From Nitratifractor sp. (lineage in GTDB: Bacteria; Campylobacterota; Campylobacteria; Campylobacterales; Sulfurovaceae), in the NCBI GenBank assembly GCA_015485845.1, contig WFSU01000020.1, forward strand, positions 1 to 20,054: a stretch of 20,054 bases of DNA, given 5' to 3'. Below, piece by piece: positions 12,441 to 20,023 of this stretch. The first letter of the stretch is position 1; each line of letters starts with the position of its first letter. The notes beneath the pieces were generated by a model, which was given only the letters and a program-made list of their open reading frames with translations, was not told the origin of the DNA and made no database searches. The position numbers and the translations under genes were made by a program.

Positions 12441-13845
12441 GGTCGCCTCCTTGTTCTTCTTCGATGATTTCCGCGACGGCTGCGGCACAGTTGAACCCCT
12501 GGCAACGCCCCATCCCGGCACGGGTGCGGCGCTTGAGCCCTCCCCAGGTACCGGCACCGGTCTCCCCGCGAAGGGCTTCGCGGATCTCCCGATCGGTAAC
12601 GTGCTCACAGTGGCAGACGATCCGGTCGTAGCCCTCCTGTTCGTAGTCTCGGGGAGTAAAGACGCTGATGTTGGGGGTGGTGACTTTCGGAGGGGGTGGT
12701 GGCGTATCGGTATAGTGGGTATCGTGGAGTTCGTAGATGTGTTTGGCCAATCCGAGGGAAGAGGTCAAGCCGGTGGAGCGGATGCCGCCGACGGTGATCC
12801 AGTTGGCGGCGTCGTTGACCATCACCCGGTACTGAGGCTCGTCCGAAGCCGGACGCAATCCGGCAAACGTGGCGACGATACGGTGTTCTCGAAGAGCGGG
12901 GACGATCTGGTAGGCTTTGGCCTTGAGATCTTCGAGGGTTTCTTCGACGGTACGGCTGTCGGTACGGCTCTCCTGATCTTCGGCGGTGGGGCCGACGAGG
13001 ATGTTGCCAAATGCCGTGGGGGTGACGACGACCCCTTTGGTGATCTTGGTCGGGACGGGGAGGATGATGGTACCCACGAGGTCAAAGGCGGTTTCGTCGA
13101 AGATAATGAACTGCCCTTTGCGAGGGATGATTTTGAAATCTTCGGAGCCTTTGATTTTGTCAACGATATCGCCGTAGAGTCCGGCGGCGTTGATGACCGT
13201 TTTGGCACGGAACATGCCTCGGGTGGTCTCAAGCTCCCAGTATTCTCCGGTGTGGTGACCGCCGGTTACTTCGTGGGACATGGCGGTTTTGCCTCCGGCA
13301 GCGATCCCTTGCTTGAGATAGGCCAGCGGTGCCCGCCACGGATCGATGAGCGATTCACCGTGGACGAGGAGGGCGCCGAGGGCTTCGGAAGAGAGGTTGG
13401 GCTCCCGGCGGTGGAGCTGATCGGCATCGAGGAGGTCAAGCTCTTCGACACCGTTGCCAAATCCCTTGGCCTGGATCGCTTCGAGTTTCTCGGCTTGTTC
13501 CTCGTTCCACGCAACCACGACAGCCGACGTATTGCGGAAGCTGAGATCGAGTTCATCCTTGAGCTGTATGTACTCTTCGTAGCCCCGCTTGACACAGGCG
13601 AGTTCGAGACTCTCCGGTGGCGCATCGAAACCGGTGTGGAGGATGGCGCTGTTGCCCTTGCTGGCGCCTTCGAGGATGTCGTTGCCCCGCTCAATGAGGA
13701 GGGTTTTGGCGCCGTTGAGGGCAAATTCTCGGAAGATACCTGTCCCGACTACGCCGCCGCCGATCACGGCGACGTCAAAGACCTCATCCGGGTCGAAGGA
13801 GATGGCTTTCGGGGAAAAAAGATGGTTAAGATCGATGGGTTTCAC
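12433..13845 (-). CDS. GlpA-like glycerol-3-phosphate dehydrogenase with BFD [2Fe-2S] domain
   Basis: A 470-residue FAD enzyme oxidising G3P to DHAP. The Rossmann motif VAVIGGGVVGTGIFRE is at about 26-40, and a DAO-type substrate domain includes KGNSAILHTGFD, GLRPASDEP and TVGGIRSTGLTSSLG. A C-terminal BFD-like [2Fe-2S] domain has cysteines C411, C413, C448 and C453 (CHC...CQGFNC). The GTG at 13845 is chosen: GGGAG lies 7 bp upstream, and longer in-frame readings enter the GlpD-like gene. The GTG overlaps the stop of an 11-codon reading frame, which suggests coupling. This type acts with an FAD oxidoreductase partner, encoded just downstream with an 8-bp overlap. Confidence 0.88.
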   Translation of the reverse strand: MKPIDLNHLFSPKAISFDPDEVFDVAVIGGGVVGTGIFREFALNGAKTLLIERGNDILEGASKGNSAILHTGFDAPPESLELACVKRGYEEYIQLKDELDLSFRNTSAVVVAWNEEQAEKLEAIQAKGFGNGVEELDLLDADQLHRREPNLSSEALGALLVHGESLIDPWRAPLAYLKQGIAAGGKTAMSHEVTGGHHTGEYWELETTRGMFRAKTVINAAGLYGDIVDKIKGSEDFKIIPRKGQFIIFDETAFDLVGTIILPVPTKITKGVVVTPTAFGNILVGPTAEDQESRTDSRTVEETLEDLKAKAYQIVPALREHRIVATFAGLRPASDEPQYRVMVNDAANWITVGGIRSTGLTSSLGLAKHIYELHDTHYTDTPPPPPKVTTPNISVFTPRDYEQEGYDRIVCHCEHVTDREIREALRGETGAGTWGGLKRRTRAGMGRCQGFNCAAAVAEIIEEEQGGDHV

Positions 13846-13877
13846 AATAATACTCCCGCTGGTTTTGGATAGGGCAT
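13842..13877 (-). CDS. Putative 11-codon leader reading frame upstream of the GlpA-like gene
   Basis: ATG at 13877, preceded by AGGAG with 6-bp spacing, encodes MPYPKPAGVLL. Its TGA overlaps the GTG start of the GlpA-like gene (GTGA at 13845-13842). The ribosome binding site is better than that of the GlpA-like gene itself. It may load ribosomes that then reinitiate, or it may be chance. No family is recognised. Confidence 0.4.
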   Translation of the reverse strand: MPYPKPAGVLL

Positions 13878-13895
13878 ATTTTACTCCTATTTGTG

Positions 13896-15479
13896 TTAGA
13901 TGGAGGACAGTAAACGTTTGTTGGCTTCGTTTTCCATCGTTTTTCGGGTGGCGGCGCTCCATGAGAGCTCCTCGGCCATGATCTGAATGACGTCTGTGAG
14001 GAGATCCTGTGCCCTTTTGCGGTCGGTCAACCCCAACCCGCTGCGTCGCACGAGGAAGTCCAGTGGCTTGCGGACGTATTCATGGTGGATCGTATAGCGG
14101 ATTTCGGCGCGGGTGACGGATGTCTCGGGCAGCAGGGGCTGAAGGTCGGCTTCTGTCTCGGCATACTCAGCGATCTGTTCGGCTCGGTCTCCATAATGGT
14201 TGTAAAGGTATTCGGCCAGCGGTGCAAACTGGGGGTGGACAGTGAGGCGTTCGAATACTGCTTCTCGAGGTTCCCGGCTGCCGACGACTTTGTGATGGAG
14301 GGTCGTGCAGGTTTGGGTGGGGGTGAGTGTGGGATGGGCTTCGAGGAGGAGATCGAGTGTTTTTTCCGCCATCGCCCGGTAGCTCGTCCACTTGCCCCCG
14401 GCCACGGTGAGGAGGCCGGAGGGGGAGAAACGATACTCGGACTCACGGACAAGGGTAGCGGTGGAGTGCTGCGATTCTGAAGTGATCAGGGGACGCAGCC
14501 CGGAAAAAGTAGTAAGCACGTCGTCTCGGGCGGCCTCCAGCGCAAAGTAGCGGTTGAGATGATCGAGGAGGAAATCAATCTCGTCATCGGTTACTTCGGG
14601 GTGCTTAGAGAGTGGAGCCGGATGGTCGGTGGTGCCCACGAGGCAGTGCCCCTGCCAGGGGAGGACAAACAGCAGCCGCCCATCGGAGGTTTTGGGGATC
14701 ATGAGGCCGGTGGGAGCGGGAAGGAAGCGGCCGGGGAGGACGATGTGGATGCCGCTGCTTGTCTCGACCAGCGGGGGACATGCCTGGTCGTCCATCCGAC
14801 GGATTGTATCGGTGAAGGGGCCGGTGGCGTTGATGACGGCAACGGCGTGGTGCTGGTACACGGTATCGGTGAGTGTATCGTGGACTTCGACTCCGGTGAG
14901 CTTACCGGTAGCGTCTTTGAGGAGCCGGGTGACGGCATGGTGGTTGTGGACGTGGGCTCCGACCTCTTCGGCACTCTGGAGGAGGGCGATCACCATCCGG
15001 GCGTCGTTGAACGCACCGTCGAAGTAGCTCACGGCTCCCTTGAGACCGTCGGGATTGATTGCCCGGTTGCGTTTCAATGCCGTGGAAGCCCGCAGCAAGC
15101 GGCTGCGCCCCAGCGAAGCGCGACCGCTGATCTGGTCGTAGAGGAACAGCCCGGCATAGACGTAGGGAAGTTCGTACCAATGGTAAAGTGGAGTGATCAG
15201 CTCGATCGGGTGAGCCAGATGCGGGGCATTGCGGAGGAAACTCCGCCGTTCGCGCAGCCCTTCGCGCACCAATTTCCATTGTTCGATATCGAGGTGCTTG
15301 ATGGCGGCTTCGAGGTAACGTACCCCGCCATGGACAAGCTTGGTACTACGACTGCTCGTCCCCTCGCCGAAATCGTTTTGCTCAAAAAGGGTGACCGAGA
15401 GACCACGCAGCGCCGCATCGAGCGCGATCCCTGCCCCGGTCGCGCCGCCACCGATGACGATAATATCTGAAGTGTTCAT
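13896..15479 (-). CDS. glpD: GlpD-like glycerol-3-phosphate dehydrogenase (FAD, respiratory type)
   Basis: A 527-residue flavoprotein matching aerobic G3P dehydrogenase in length and layout. The FAD motif IIVIGGGATGAGIALDAALRG is at 6-26, followed by GEGTSSRSTKLVHGGVRYLE, the LVGTTDHPA segment, FSGLRPLI, a GGKWTSYRAMAE segment, and a C-terminal DAO_C-like region with VRKPLDFLVRR. It would oxidise G3P to DHAP at the membrane and reduce quinone. The ATG at 15479 is chosen because the FAD motif begins right there; the longer frame is unsupported. It is first in the operon, 18 bp before the leader frame and 50 bp before the GlpA-like GTG. No glpK or glpF lies in the window. Confidence 0.93.
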   Translation of the reverse strand: MNTSDIIVIGGGATGAGIALDAALRGLSVTLFEQNDFGEGTSSRSTKLVHGGVRYLEAAIKHLDIEQWKLVREGLRERRSFLRNAPHLAHPIELITPLYHWYELPYVYAGLFLYDQISGRASLGRSRLLRASTALKRNRAINPDGLKGAVSYFDGAFNDARMVIALLQSAEEVGAHVHNHHAVTRLLKDATGKLTGVEVHDTLTDTVYQHHAVAVINATGPFTDTIRRMDDQACPPLVETSSGIHIVLPGRFLPAPTGLMIPKTSDGRLLFVLPWQGHCLVGTTDHPAPLSKHPEVTDDEIDFLLDHLNRYFALEAARDDVLTTFSGLRPLITSESQHSTATLVRESEYRFSPSGLLTVAGGKWTSYRAMAEKTLDLLLEAHPTLTPTQTCTTLHHKVVGSREPREAVFERLTVHPQFAPLAEYLYNHYGDRAEQIAEYAETEADLQPLLPETSVTRAEIRYTIHHEYVRKPLDFLVRRSGLGLTDRKRAQDLLTDVIQIMAEELSWSAATRKTMENEANKRLLSSI

Positions 15480-15667
15480 AAATGATCCGTTTTTTGGTTC
15501 GTATGAGGAAATGATAGCACTTTTTGGATACAGGCACATTATTAGCCGTAAAATCACCGGCGCACGAGACAAAATTTTGCCTTTTATCCGGTATATCGCT
15601 TTACAATAGTGAATATGTCATTGAAGTCAAATGAGGCTTGCACATGCTTCTTTAAGACGGAGTAATG

Positions 15668-15673
15668 TATACT
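15668..15673 (+). promoter_or_regulatory. Possible -10 for the second VapBC pair
   Basis: TATACT 36 bp before the antitoxin ATG at 15710. TTGCAC at 15638 is 24 bp upstream, too far for a standard -35. The rest of the gap 15480-15709 is AT-rich and holds nothing else I recognise; the glpD promoter should also be here. Confidence 0.35.
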
Positions 15674-15709
15674 GGTGGTGTATGTGAAACATCAGATAAA
15701 GGAGACGTG

Positions 15710-15955
15710 ATGCAGAGAACCCAAATCTATTTTGAGCAGCATACATTGGGAGAGTTAAAAAAGATAGCATTGTCACTTAATATCTCTGTCTCTGAGTTTA
15801 TAAGATCCGTAATAAGAAAAGAGATTGTCAAACAGAAAAAAAATGACATACAAACGTTTATAGATAACATGAAGCCTATCGAGAGTTTTGCGGATGTAGA
15901 TGCGACAGAGTATGTACAAAACCTTCGAGCAAAAAGTAGAATACTGCATGACTAA
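15710..15955 (+). CDS. Ribbon-helix-helix antitoxin of second VapBC pair
   Basis: An 81-residue protein starting MQRTQIYFEQHTLGELKKIALSLNISVSEFIRSVIRKEI, a clear MetJ/Arc/CopG ribbon-helix-helix DNA-binding domain, with a charged toxin-binding tail. The ATG at 15710 has AAAGGAG upstream. It overlaps the toxin gene by 8 bp. Unlike the AbrB-fold antitoxin at 9525-9764, this pair uses a different DNA-binding fold, so the two VapBC pairs are not recent duplicates. Confidence 0.9.
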   Translation: MQRTQIYFEQHTLGELKKIALSLNISVSEFIRSVIRKEIVKQKKNDIQTFIDNMKPIESFADVDATEYVQNLRAKSRILHD

Positions 15956-16322
15956 AGTACTTTTAGACAGCGATGTAGTCATCAACATACTCAAGAAAAA
16001 AGAAGAAACGCTAAAAAAGTTACAAGCCTTGAAAGAGTGTGCATTTTACATCTCGCCCATTGTCATAGCAGAAGTCTATGCCGGGGCAAGACCCGGAGAG
16101 ATAGAGCAGATAGAAGCACTCTTTTCTTTTTTTACCGTTGTAGATGTCTGTGCAGACACAGGGCGTATAAGCGGCAAGTATGCAAATAGATACAAAAAGG
16201 CATATAATGGCATCTCGTTGGAAGATTACATCATAGCTGCCACAGCAAAGCACCACAATCTTTCACTTTGGACATACAATAAAAAGCACTACCCCATGGA
16301 GGATATAGGGCTTATAGTATAG
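15948..16322 (+). CDS. PIN-domain toxin of second VapBC pair
   Basis: A 124-residue PIN ribonuclease with D7 (LLDSDVVINIL), E42 (IVIAEVYAG) and D93 (ISLEDYIIAATA), and a terminal LSLWTYNKKHYPM segment. The start ATG at 15948 is chosen because the PIN motif starts there and it overlaps the antitoxin stop by 8 bp. Composition is more AT-rich than the glp operon upstream, consistent with horizontal gain. Confidence 0.92.
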   Translation: MTKVLLDSDVVINILKKKEETLKKLQALKECAFYISPIVIAEVYAGARPGEIEQIEALFSFFTVVDVCADTGRISGKYANRYKKAYNGISLEDYIIAATAKHHNLSLWTYNKKHYPMEDIGLIV

Positions 16323-16391
16323 GAACAGGAAAAATGAGAATTAATGTAGCTAAGAGTAAAATACGCCCAAAATAAACCAGAAGGATGATCC

Positions 16392-16934
16392 ATGAGTATC
16401 GATACATTGAAGGAACGCAGCGGCGGGAAATGTGAATTGTGTGGAGGAGAAGAGGAGCTGAGTGCTTATACTGTAGCCCCCAAAGATGAAGAAATTCTTA
16501 TCTGCTCCACCTGCGCCGCGACGATCGACAACCCGAGTGACAATGAAGCTCACTGGCATTGCCTGAATGACAGTATGTGGAGCACCGAGCCGGCGGTACA
16601 GGTGATGGCGTACCGCCTGCTGAGCAAACTGGGTAAACAGGATATGCTCGACATGCTCTATCTCGAGCCGGAAGTGCAGGAGTGGGCTGAATCAGGCCTG
16701 GCGGATGCGGAGGAAGAAGCTCCCATCGTCCGTGATGCCAACGGTAATCTTCTCGTCGAAGGTGACAGCGTCACCATCATCAAAGACCTCGTGGTCAAAG
16801 GGGCGGGCTTCACCGCCAAGCAGGGAACCACAGTCAAAAACATCCACCTCGTCCCAACCGACCCTACTCACATCGAAGGGCGGGTCAACGGCACGAAAAT
16901 CTTCCTCAAGACTGAGTTTTTGAAAAAAGCATAA
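16392..16934 (+). CDS. PhnA/YjdM-family zinc-ribbon protein
   Basis: A 180-residue protein. The N-terminal zinc ribbon has C14, C17, C38 and C41 (GKCELCG ... ICSTC), and the conserved C-terminal PhnA domain reads VRDANGNLLVEGDSVTIIKDLVVKGAGFTAKQGTTVKNIHLV...HIEGRVNGTKIFLKTEFLKK. The name comes from the alkylphosphonate operon of E. coli, but the protein is not needed for phosphonate breakdown and its role is unsettled. AAGGAT precedes the ATG. It ends at a shared terminator facing the diguanylate cyclase gene. Confidence 0.93.
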   Translation: MSIDTLKERSGGKCELCGGEEELSAYTVAPKDEEILICSTCAATIDNPSDNEAHWHCLNDSMWSTEPAVQVMAYRLLSKLGKQDMLDMLYLEPEVQEWAESGLADAEEEAPIVRDANGNLLVEGDSVTIIKDLVVKGAGFTAKQGTTVKNIHLVPTDPTHIEGRVNGTKIFLKTEFLKKA

Positions 16935-16955
16935 CCCCCGCAATCATACGGGGGT
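16934..16955. terminator. Bidirectional intrinsic terminator between convergent genes
   Basis: Stem ACCCCCG (16934-16940) and CGGGGGT (16949-16955) with an 8-nt loop, followed on the plus strand by ATTTTCTTT and on the minus strand by TATGCTTTTTT. The last base of the PhnA-like stop codon is the first base of the stem, and the TGA stop of the diguanylate cyclase (16944-16946) lies in the loop. Confidence 0.88.
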
Positions 16956-18035
16956 ATTTTCTTTGATATCTTCGTAAAAACTGTACGTATTCTTCCCACT
17001 TTTCTTGGCATGGTACATGGCTTGATCGGCGTGTTTGAGCAGATCATCTATATGTGTACCATCTTGAGGTGTAATGGCGATGCCAATGCTGAGCGTGATC
17101 CGGATGGAGCGTTTCACATCGACGATCGGCTCCTGCATGGCTTGAAAAATGTGGGCGAGAACCTTTTCGATGTCTTGCCGCTCAGTGATGGATTGAGCGA
17201 CGATGACAAACTCATCCCCTCCGTGTCGTGCCAGCATGTCTGCCCCTCGGATTTGGCGCCGGAGTCTTTCGGCCACGAGGCGGAGAACCCTGTCTCCCAT
17301 GGTGTGTCCGTATCGGTCATTGACCTGCTTGAAGTCGTCGAGGTCGATAAACAATACGGCCAGTTTGGTCTCTGTATTTGAGCGAGCCACAAGAGCATAC
17401 TCAAAAAAAGTCAACAGAGCGTTGCGGTTGGGGATCTCCGTTAGAGAATCGTAGTGTGCCAGGTGGGCATAGCGTTGTTTCTGATCTTGCAGTTCCTGCT
17501 TGATTTTTTCATTGTATTGGTGAAAAATATAAAGAAAAAAGGCAATTGTTTCAAAAGGCAGTAGCCCAATCAAGGTATCGGGTAACGATAAATTCTGCTG
17601 GGTCAAAGAGATGTAAAAAATCGTGCTGACGGAAAGGATGAAAATCGTGATACTTGCTTGGTGGCCTTGGAGTACATAGGTGACGAGAAAGAGGAGAATG
17701 TAGAAACTGATACCGATGAGAGGGTTTAAGTTGCGATAAAACAGGATCGTGACGAAAATGAATGAGAAAAAGATGACAAGCCACATTATGTGGTGTAATG
17801 ACGCCTTGGATATTTGTACCCAAAAAAAGGCCAACAGACCAAAGAGCATATAGAGCAGGTCAATCAGCGCGATGGCTGTCTGATGAGTTGAAAGGCGGTA
17901 TGCTATCACGAAACCGATAAAGATCACATTGCTAAGTACTAAGGAATTAAAAAGGACAAATCTAAGTTTGAGTTCATATTCATCTGGGGTAAAATCGTGA
18001 TTACTTGTCAAAATTTTCTTGATTGAAAATCCCAT
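16944..18035 (-). CDS. Membrane-anchored diguanylate cyclase (GGDEF)
   Basis: A 363-residue protein with five to six hydrophobic segments between about 28 and 172, a short coiled stretch (NEKIKQELQDQKQRYAHLAHYD), then a complete GGDEF domain: LTEIPNRNAL (198-207), FIDLDDFKQVND (229-240), RHGGDEF with GGDEF at 272-276, and SIGIA (316-320). The inhibitory I-site RxxD is present (R263, D266). It should make c-di-GMP from GTP and be product-inhibited. The membrane region has no named sensory domain that I recognise. AGGGGGAC lies before the ATG. It converges on the PhnA-like gene. Confidence 0.94.
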   Translation of the reverse strand: MGFSIKKILTSNHDFTPDEYELKLRFVLFNSLVLSNVIFIGFVIAYRLSTHQTAIALIDLLYMLFGLLAFFWVQISKASLHHIMWLVIFFSFIFVTILFYRNLNPLIGISFYILLFLVTYVLQGHQASITIFILSVSTIFYISLTQQNLSLPDTLIGLLPFETIAFFLYIFHQYNEKIKQELQDQKQRYAHLAHYDSLTEIPNRNALLTFFEYALVARSNTETKLAVLFIDLDDFKQVNDRYGHTMGDRVLRLVAERLRRQIRGADMLARHGGDEFVIVAQSITERQDIEKVLAHIFQAMQEPIVDVKRSIRITLSIGIAITPQDGTHIDDLLKHADQAMYHAKKSGKNTYSFYEDIKENTPV

Positions 18036-18125
18036 TAGTCCCCCTATTGATACTTTTTATATTTAAAAATTATATTAGAATTATTGCAAAAAAGCAACCT
18101 CTCTTTTCTATAGGATACTTTTTTG

Positions 18126-18875
18126 TCACAATAGTGGAGAGACAATTGACATTATTGCTGTAAGAAAGAGGAAAAAAATCACGGCATTCTCAAGCCGTTT
18201 CCGATCGAAAGTGTTGCCGATTCGGATGCCAATCAAGGTCGCAACGATCACGACGGGGAGCAATGCAACACCAAGCAAAAAGGCATGACCGACCTGCTCC
18301 CCAAGTTTCCAGTAGAGCAGGGCGATCTGCACCGGGGCGGCGACGAAGAAAAGAACCGAGACGAAGGCACGGGTGCGCAGTGGTTCCCAGCCATGTGCCA
18401 TGAGCCACACCACGACGGGCGGCCCGCCCATGCCGATCATCCCCAGCATCGTCCCGCTGAGCCCGAAAGCAAGAAGATCCCAGATCAGCGGGAACCGATC
18501 CCGGGGTTTGAAATGGACGAAGAGTTGCACGAGGATGATCCCGAGCAGGATGACGCCGACGACCTGCTTGATGGTAGCGGTATCGAGGGTGTTGATGGTG
18601 TAGAGGAGGGTGACACCGACGGGGAGGGTAAGGAAGCGCACTGTCACCGGCAGCGGCAGGTCACGCCAGACGATGTGATGGCGGAGTTTCCAACTGTTGA
18701 GACTGAGCTGGACGAAGATCGGGATGGCGGTCATCGCTACCGATTCGGCGAGGGAAAAGCCGCTCCAGATCAACAACGGGATGGCAATGAGATTGAATGC
18801 AAATCCTATCATTGCCTGAATGATGCTGGAGACAAAGAGGATCACGGCGGCGAAAAGAATCGGTTCGATACCCAT
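18126..18875 (-). CDS. TauE/SafE-family membrane transporter
   Basis: A 249-residue polytopic protein of the sulfite exporter TauE/SafE family. The two family repeats are visible: an N-terminal FVSSIIQAMIGFAFNLIAIPLL segment and a central FGLSGTMLGMIGMGGPPVVVWLMAHGW segment, with about eight hydrophobic helices in total. The family exports sulfite, sulfoacetate or other small anions; the substrate here is unknown. AAGGAGC precedes the ATG at 18875. It is divergent from the 5'-nucleotidase gene. Confidence 0.9.
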   Translation of the reverse strand: MGIEPILFAAVILFVSSIIQAMIGFAFNLIAIPLLIWSGFSLAESVAMTAIPIFVQLSLNSWKLRHHIVWRDLPLPVTVRFLTLPVGVTLLYTINTLDTATIKQVVGVILLGIILVQLFVHFKPRDRFPLIWDLLAFGLSGTMLGMIGMGGPPVVVWLMAHGWEPLRTRAFVSVLFFVAAPVQIALLYWKLGEQVGHAFLLGVALLPVVIVATLIGIRIGNTFDRKRLENAVIFFLFLTAIMSIVSPLL

Positions 18876-18910
18876 TGTGATGCTCCTTGTAGCGGGGATT
18901 TGCTGAGGAG

Positions 18911-18934
18911 ATTATAGCATAGCCGTGGTATACT
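18911..18934. promoter_or_regulatory. Back-to-back extended -10 promoters
   Basis: On the minus strand TGCTATAAT (18919-18911) faces the TauE/SafE gene; on the plus strand TGGTATACT (18926-18934) faces the 5'-nucleotidase gene. Both fit TGnTAnnnT. Six bases separate them, so the two polymerase sites overlap and should exclude each other. Confidence 0.7.
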
Positions 18935-18965
18935 GTTGTACTCTTTTTGAAAGCGGGGGGCACGT

Positions 18966-19856
18966 ATGGCGTATGATCTGAGGGACAAACTGGTGATTGC
19001 GATTTCGTCGCGTGCCCTGTTTGATCTCGAGGAGGAGAACGCGATTTACGATGCGCAGGGGCTGGAGGCGTATTACCGTCATCAGCTTGCCCATGTCAAC
19101 GATCCGCTGGAGCGCGGGTCGGGTTTTCGCTTCGTCCAGAATCTCCTGAAGATCAACCGGCAGTTTGAAACCCCGCTCATTGAGGTGATCATCCTCTCCC
19201 GCAACAATGCGGCGACCGGACTGCGGATCGGCAGAACCATCGAGCACTATGACCTGCCGATCGAGCGGAGCGGTTGGACGGCCGGGACACCGGTGACACG
19301 GTATCTCAAAGCCTTTAAGGTCGATCTCTTCCTCTCCGCCTATACCCCCGATGTCGAGGAAGCCATTGCCGAGGGGTACGCCGCTGCGACGATCCTGCCG
19401 CACACACCGGTTACCGAAGCGGAGAGCGATATGGTTCGGATTGCCTTTGACGGGGATGCGGTACTTTTCGGGGATGAGAGTGAGCGGATTTATCAGGAGC
19501 AGGGGCTCGAAGCCTTCATCGCCCATGAGCGCAAAAACGCTGACACACCCCTATCCAAAGGGCCCTTTTTTAAATTTCTCAAAACGCTCTCTGAGATACA
19601 GGAACGCTTCCCGATGGAGCAGTCCCCCATCCGTACGGCGCTGATTACCGCCCGCAACTACTCAACCCATGAGCGGGTACTCGGGACACTTGAAGCGTGG
19701 GGCGTGCGGGTCGATGAGGCGTTCTTCCAGGGGGGTGTGGAGAAATACGAAGTGATCCGGGCGTTTGGGGCGGATATCTTCTTCGACGATCAGGATGCGC
19801 ACCTGATCCCAGCAGCCGAAGCGACCCCGAGTGCAAAGGTGCCGTACCGACCATGA
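18966..19856 (+). CDS. Cytosolic 5'-nucleotidase, cN-I family
   Basis: A 296-residue HAD-superfamily enzyme of the 5'-nucleotidase (PF06189) family, removing phosphate from nucleoside monophosphates. Signature stretches are AISSRALFDLEEE (12-24), VIILSRNNAATGLR (74-87), RYLKAFKVDLFLSA (112-125), the FDGDAVLFGDESE nucleophile motif (161-173), TARN (228-231) and ADIFFDDQ (269-276). The two halves resemble each other: QGLEAYYRHQ and QGLEAFIAHE, and KAFKVDLFLSA and RAFGADIFFDD. A GC-rich GGGGGG ribosome binding site precedes the ATG at 18966. It releases phosphate and nucleosides in the cytoplasm. Confidence 0.9.
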   Translation: MAYDLRDKLVIAISSRALFDLEEENAIYDAQGLEAYYRHQLAHVNDPLERGSGFRFVQNLLKINRQFETPLIEVIILSRNNAATGLRIGRTIEHYDLPIERSGWTAGTPVTRYLKAFKVDLFLSAYTPDVEEAIAEGYAAATILPHTPVTEAESDMVRIAFDGDAVLFGDESERIYQEQGLEAFIAHERKNADTPLSKGPFFKFLKTLSEIQERFPMEQSPIRTALITARNYSTHERVLGTLEAWGVRVDEAFFQGGVEKYEVIRAFGADIFFDDQDAHLIPAAEATPSAKVPYRP

Positions 19857-19893
19857 AAAAAGTATCCCAGAGAACCCCCCCATCATACCCGAG

Positions 19894-19950
19894 CACTCAG
19901 TTGTCTGAGTGTCTCGAACTTAGAACTTAGGGGTCAGGAACTAGAACCCC
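19894..19950 (+). repeat. Hairpin followed by degenerate heptamers downstream of the nucleotidase gene
   Basis: A CACTCAG/CTGAGTG hairpin (19894-19911, 4-nt loop) is followed by five 7-bp units (19916-19950): GAACTTA, GAACTTA, GGGGTCA, GGAACTA, GAACCCC. As at 284 and 6060, the heptamers lie just after a gene end. The hairpin lacks a U-run, so terminator function is doubtful. Confidence 0.55.
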
Positions 19951-20023
19951 AAAAAAATCCATCCCCCAATCTCAAACTCTCATATATGGTATAAAAACTG
20001 ATTTAAAAAACTGATTCTGCACT

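Noticed and set aside
12441..12608. N-terminal extension of the GlpB-like protein by 56 residues
   Set aside because: Proline/serine-rich and read out of frame over the iron-sulfur domain of the GlpA-like gene; ATG at 12440 with GGAGG and the FAD motif soon after is the better start.
12340..13872. 510-codon open frame on the plus strand opposite the GlpA-like gene
   Set aside because: It is the antisense of a clear flavoprotein gene; composition is low-complexity and no family features appear.
14559..15470. 303-codon open frame on the plus strand opposite glpD
   Set aside because: Antisense shadow of a well-supported GlpD-like gene.
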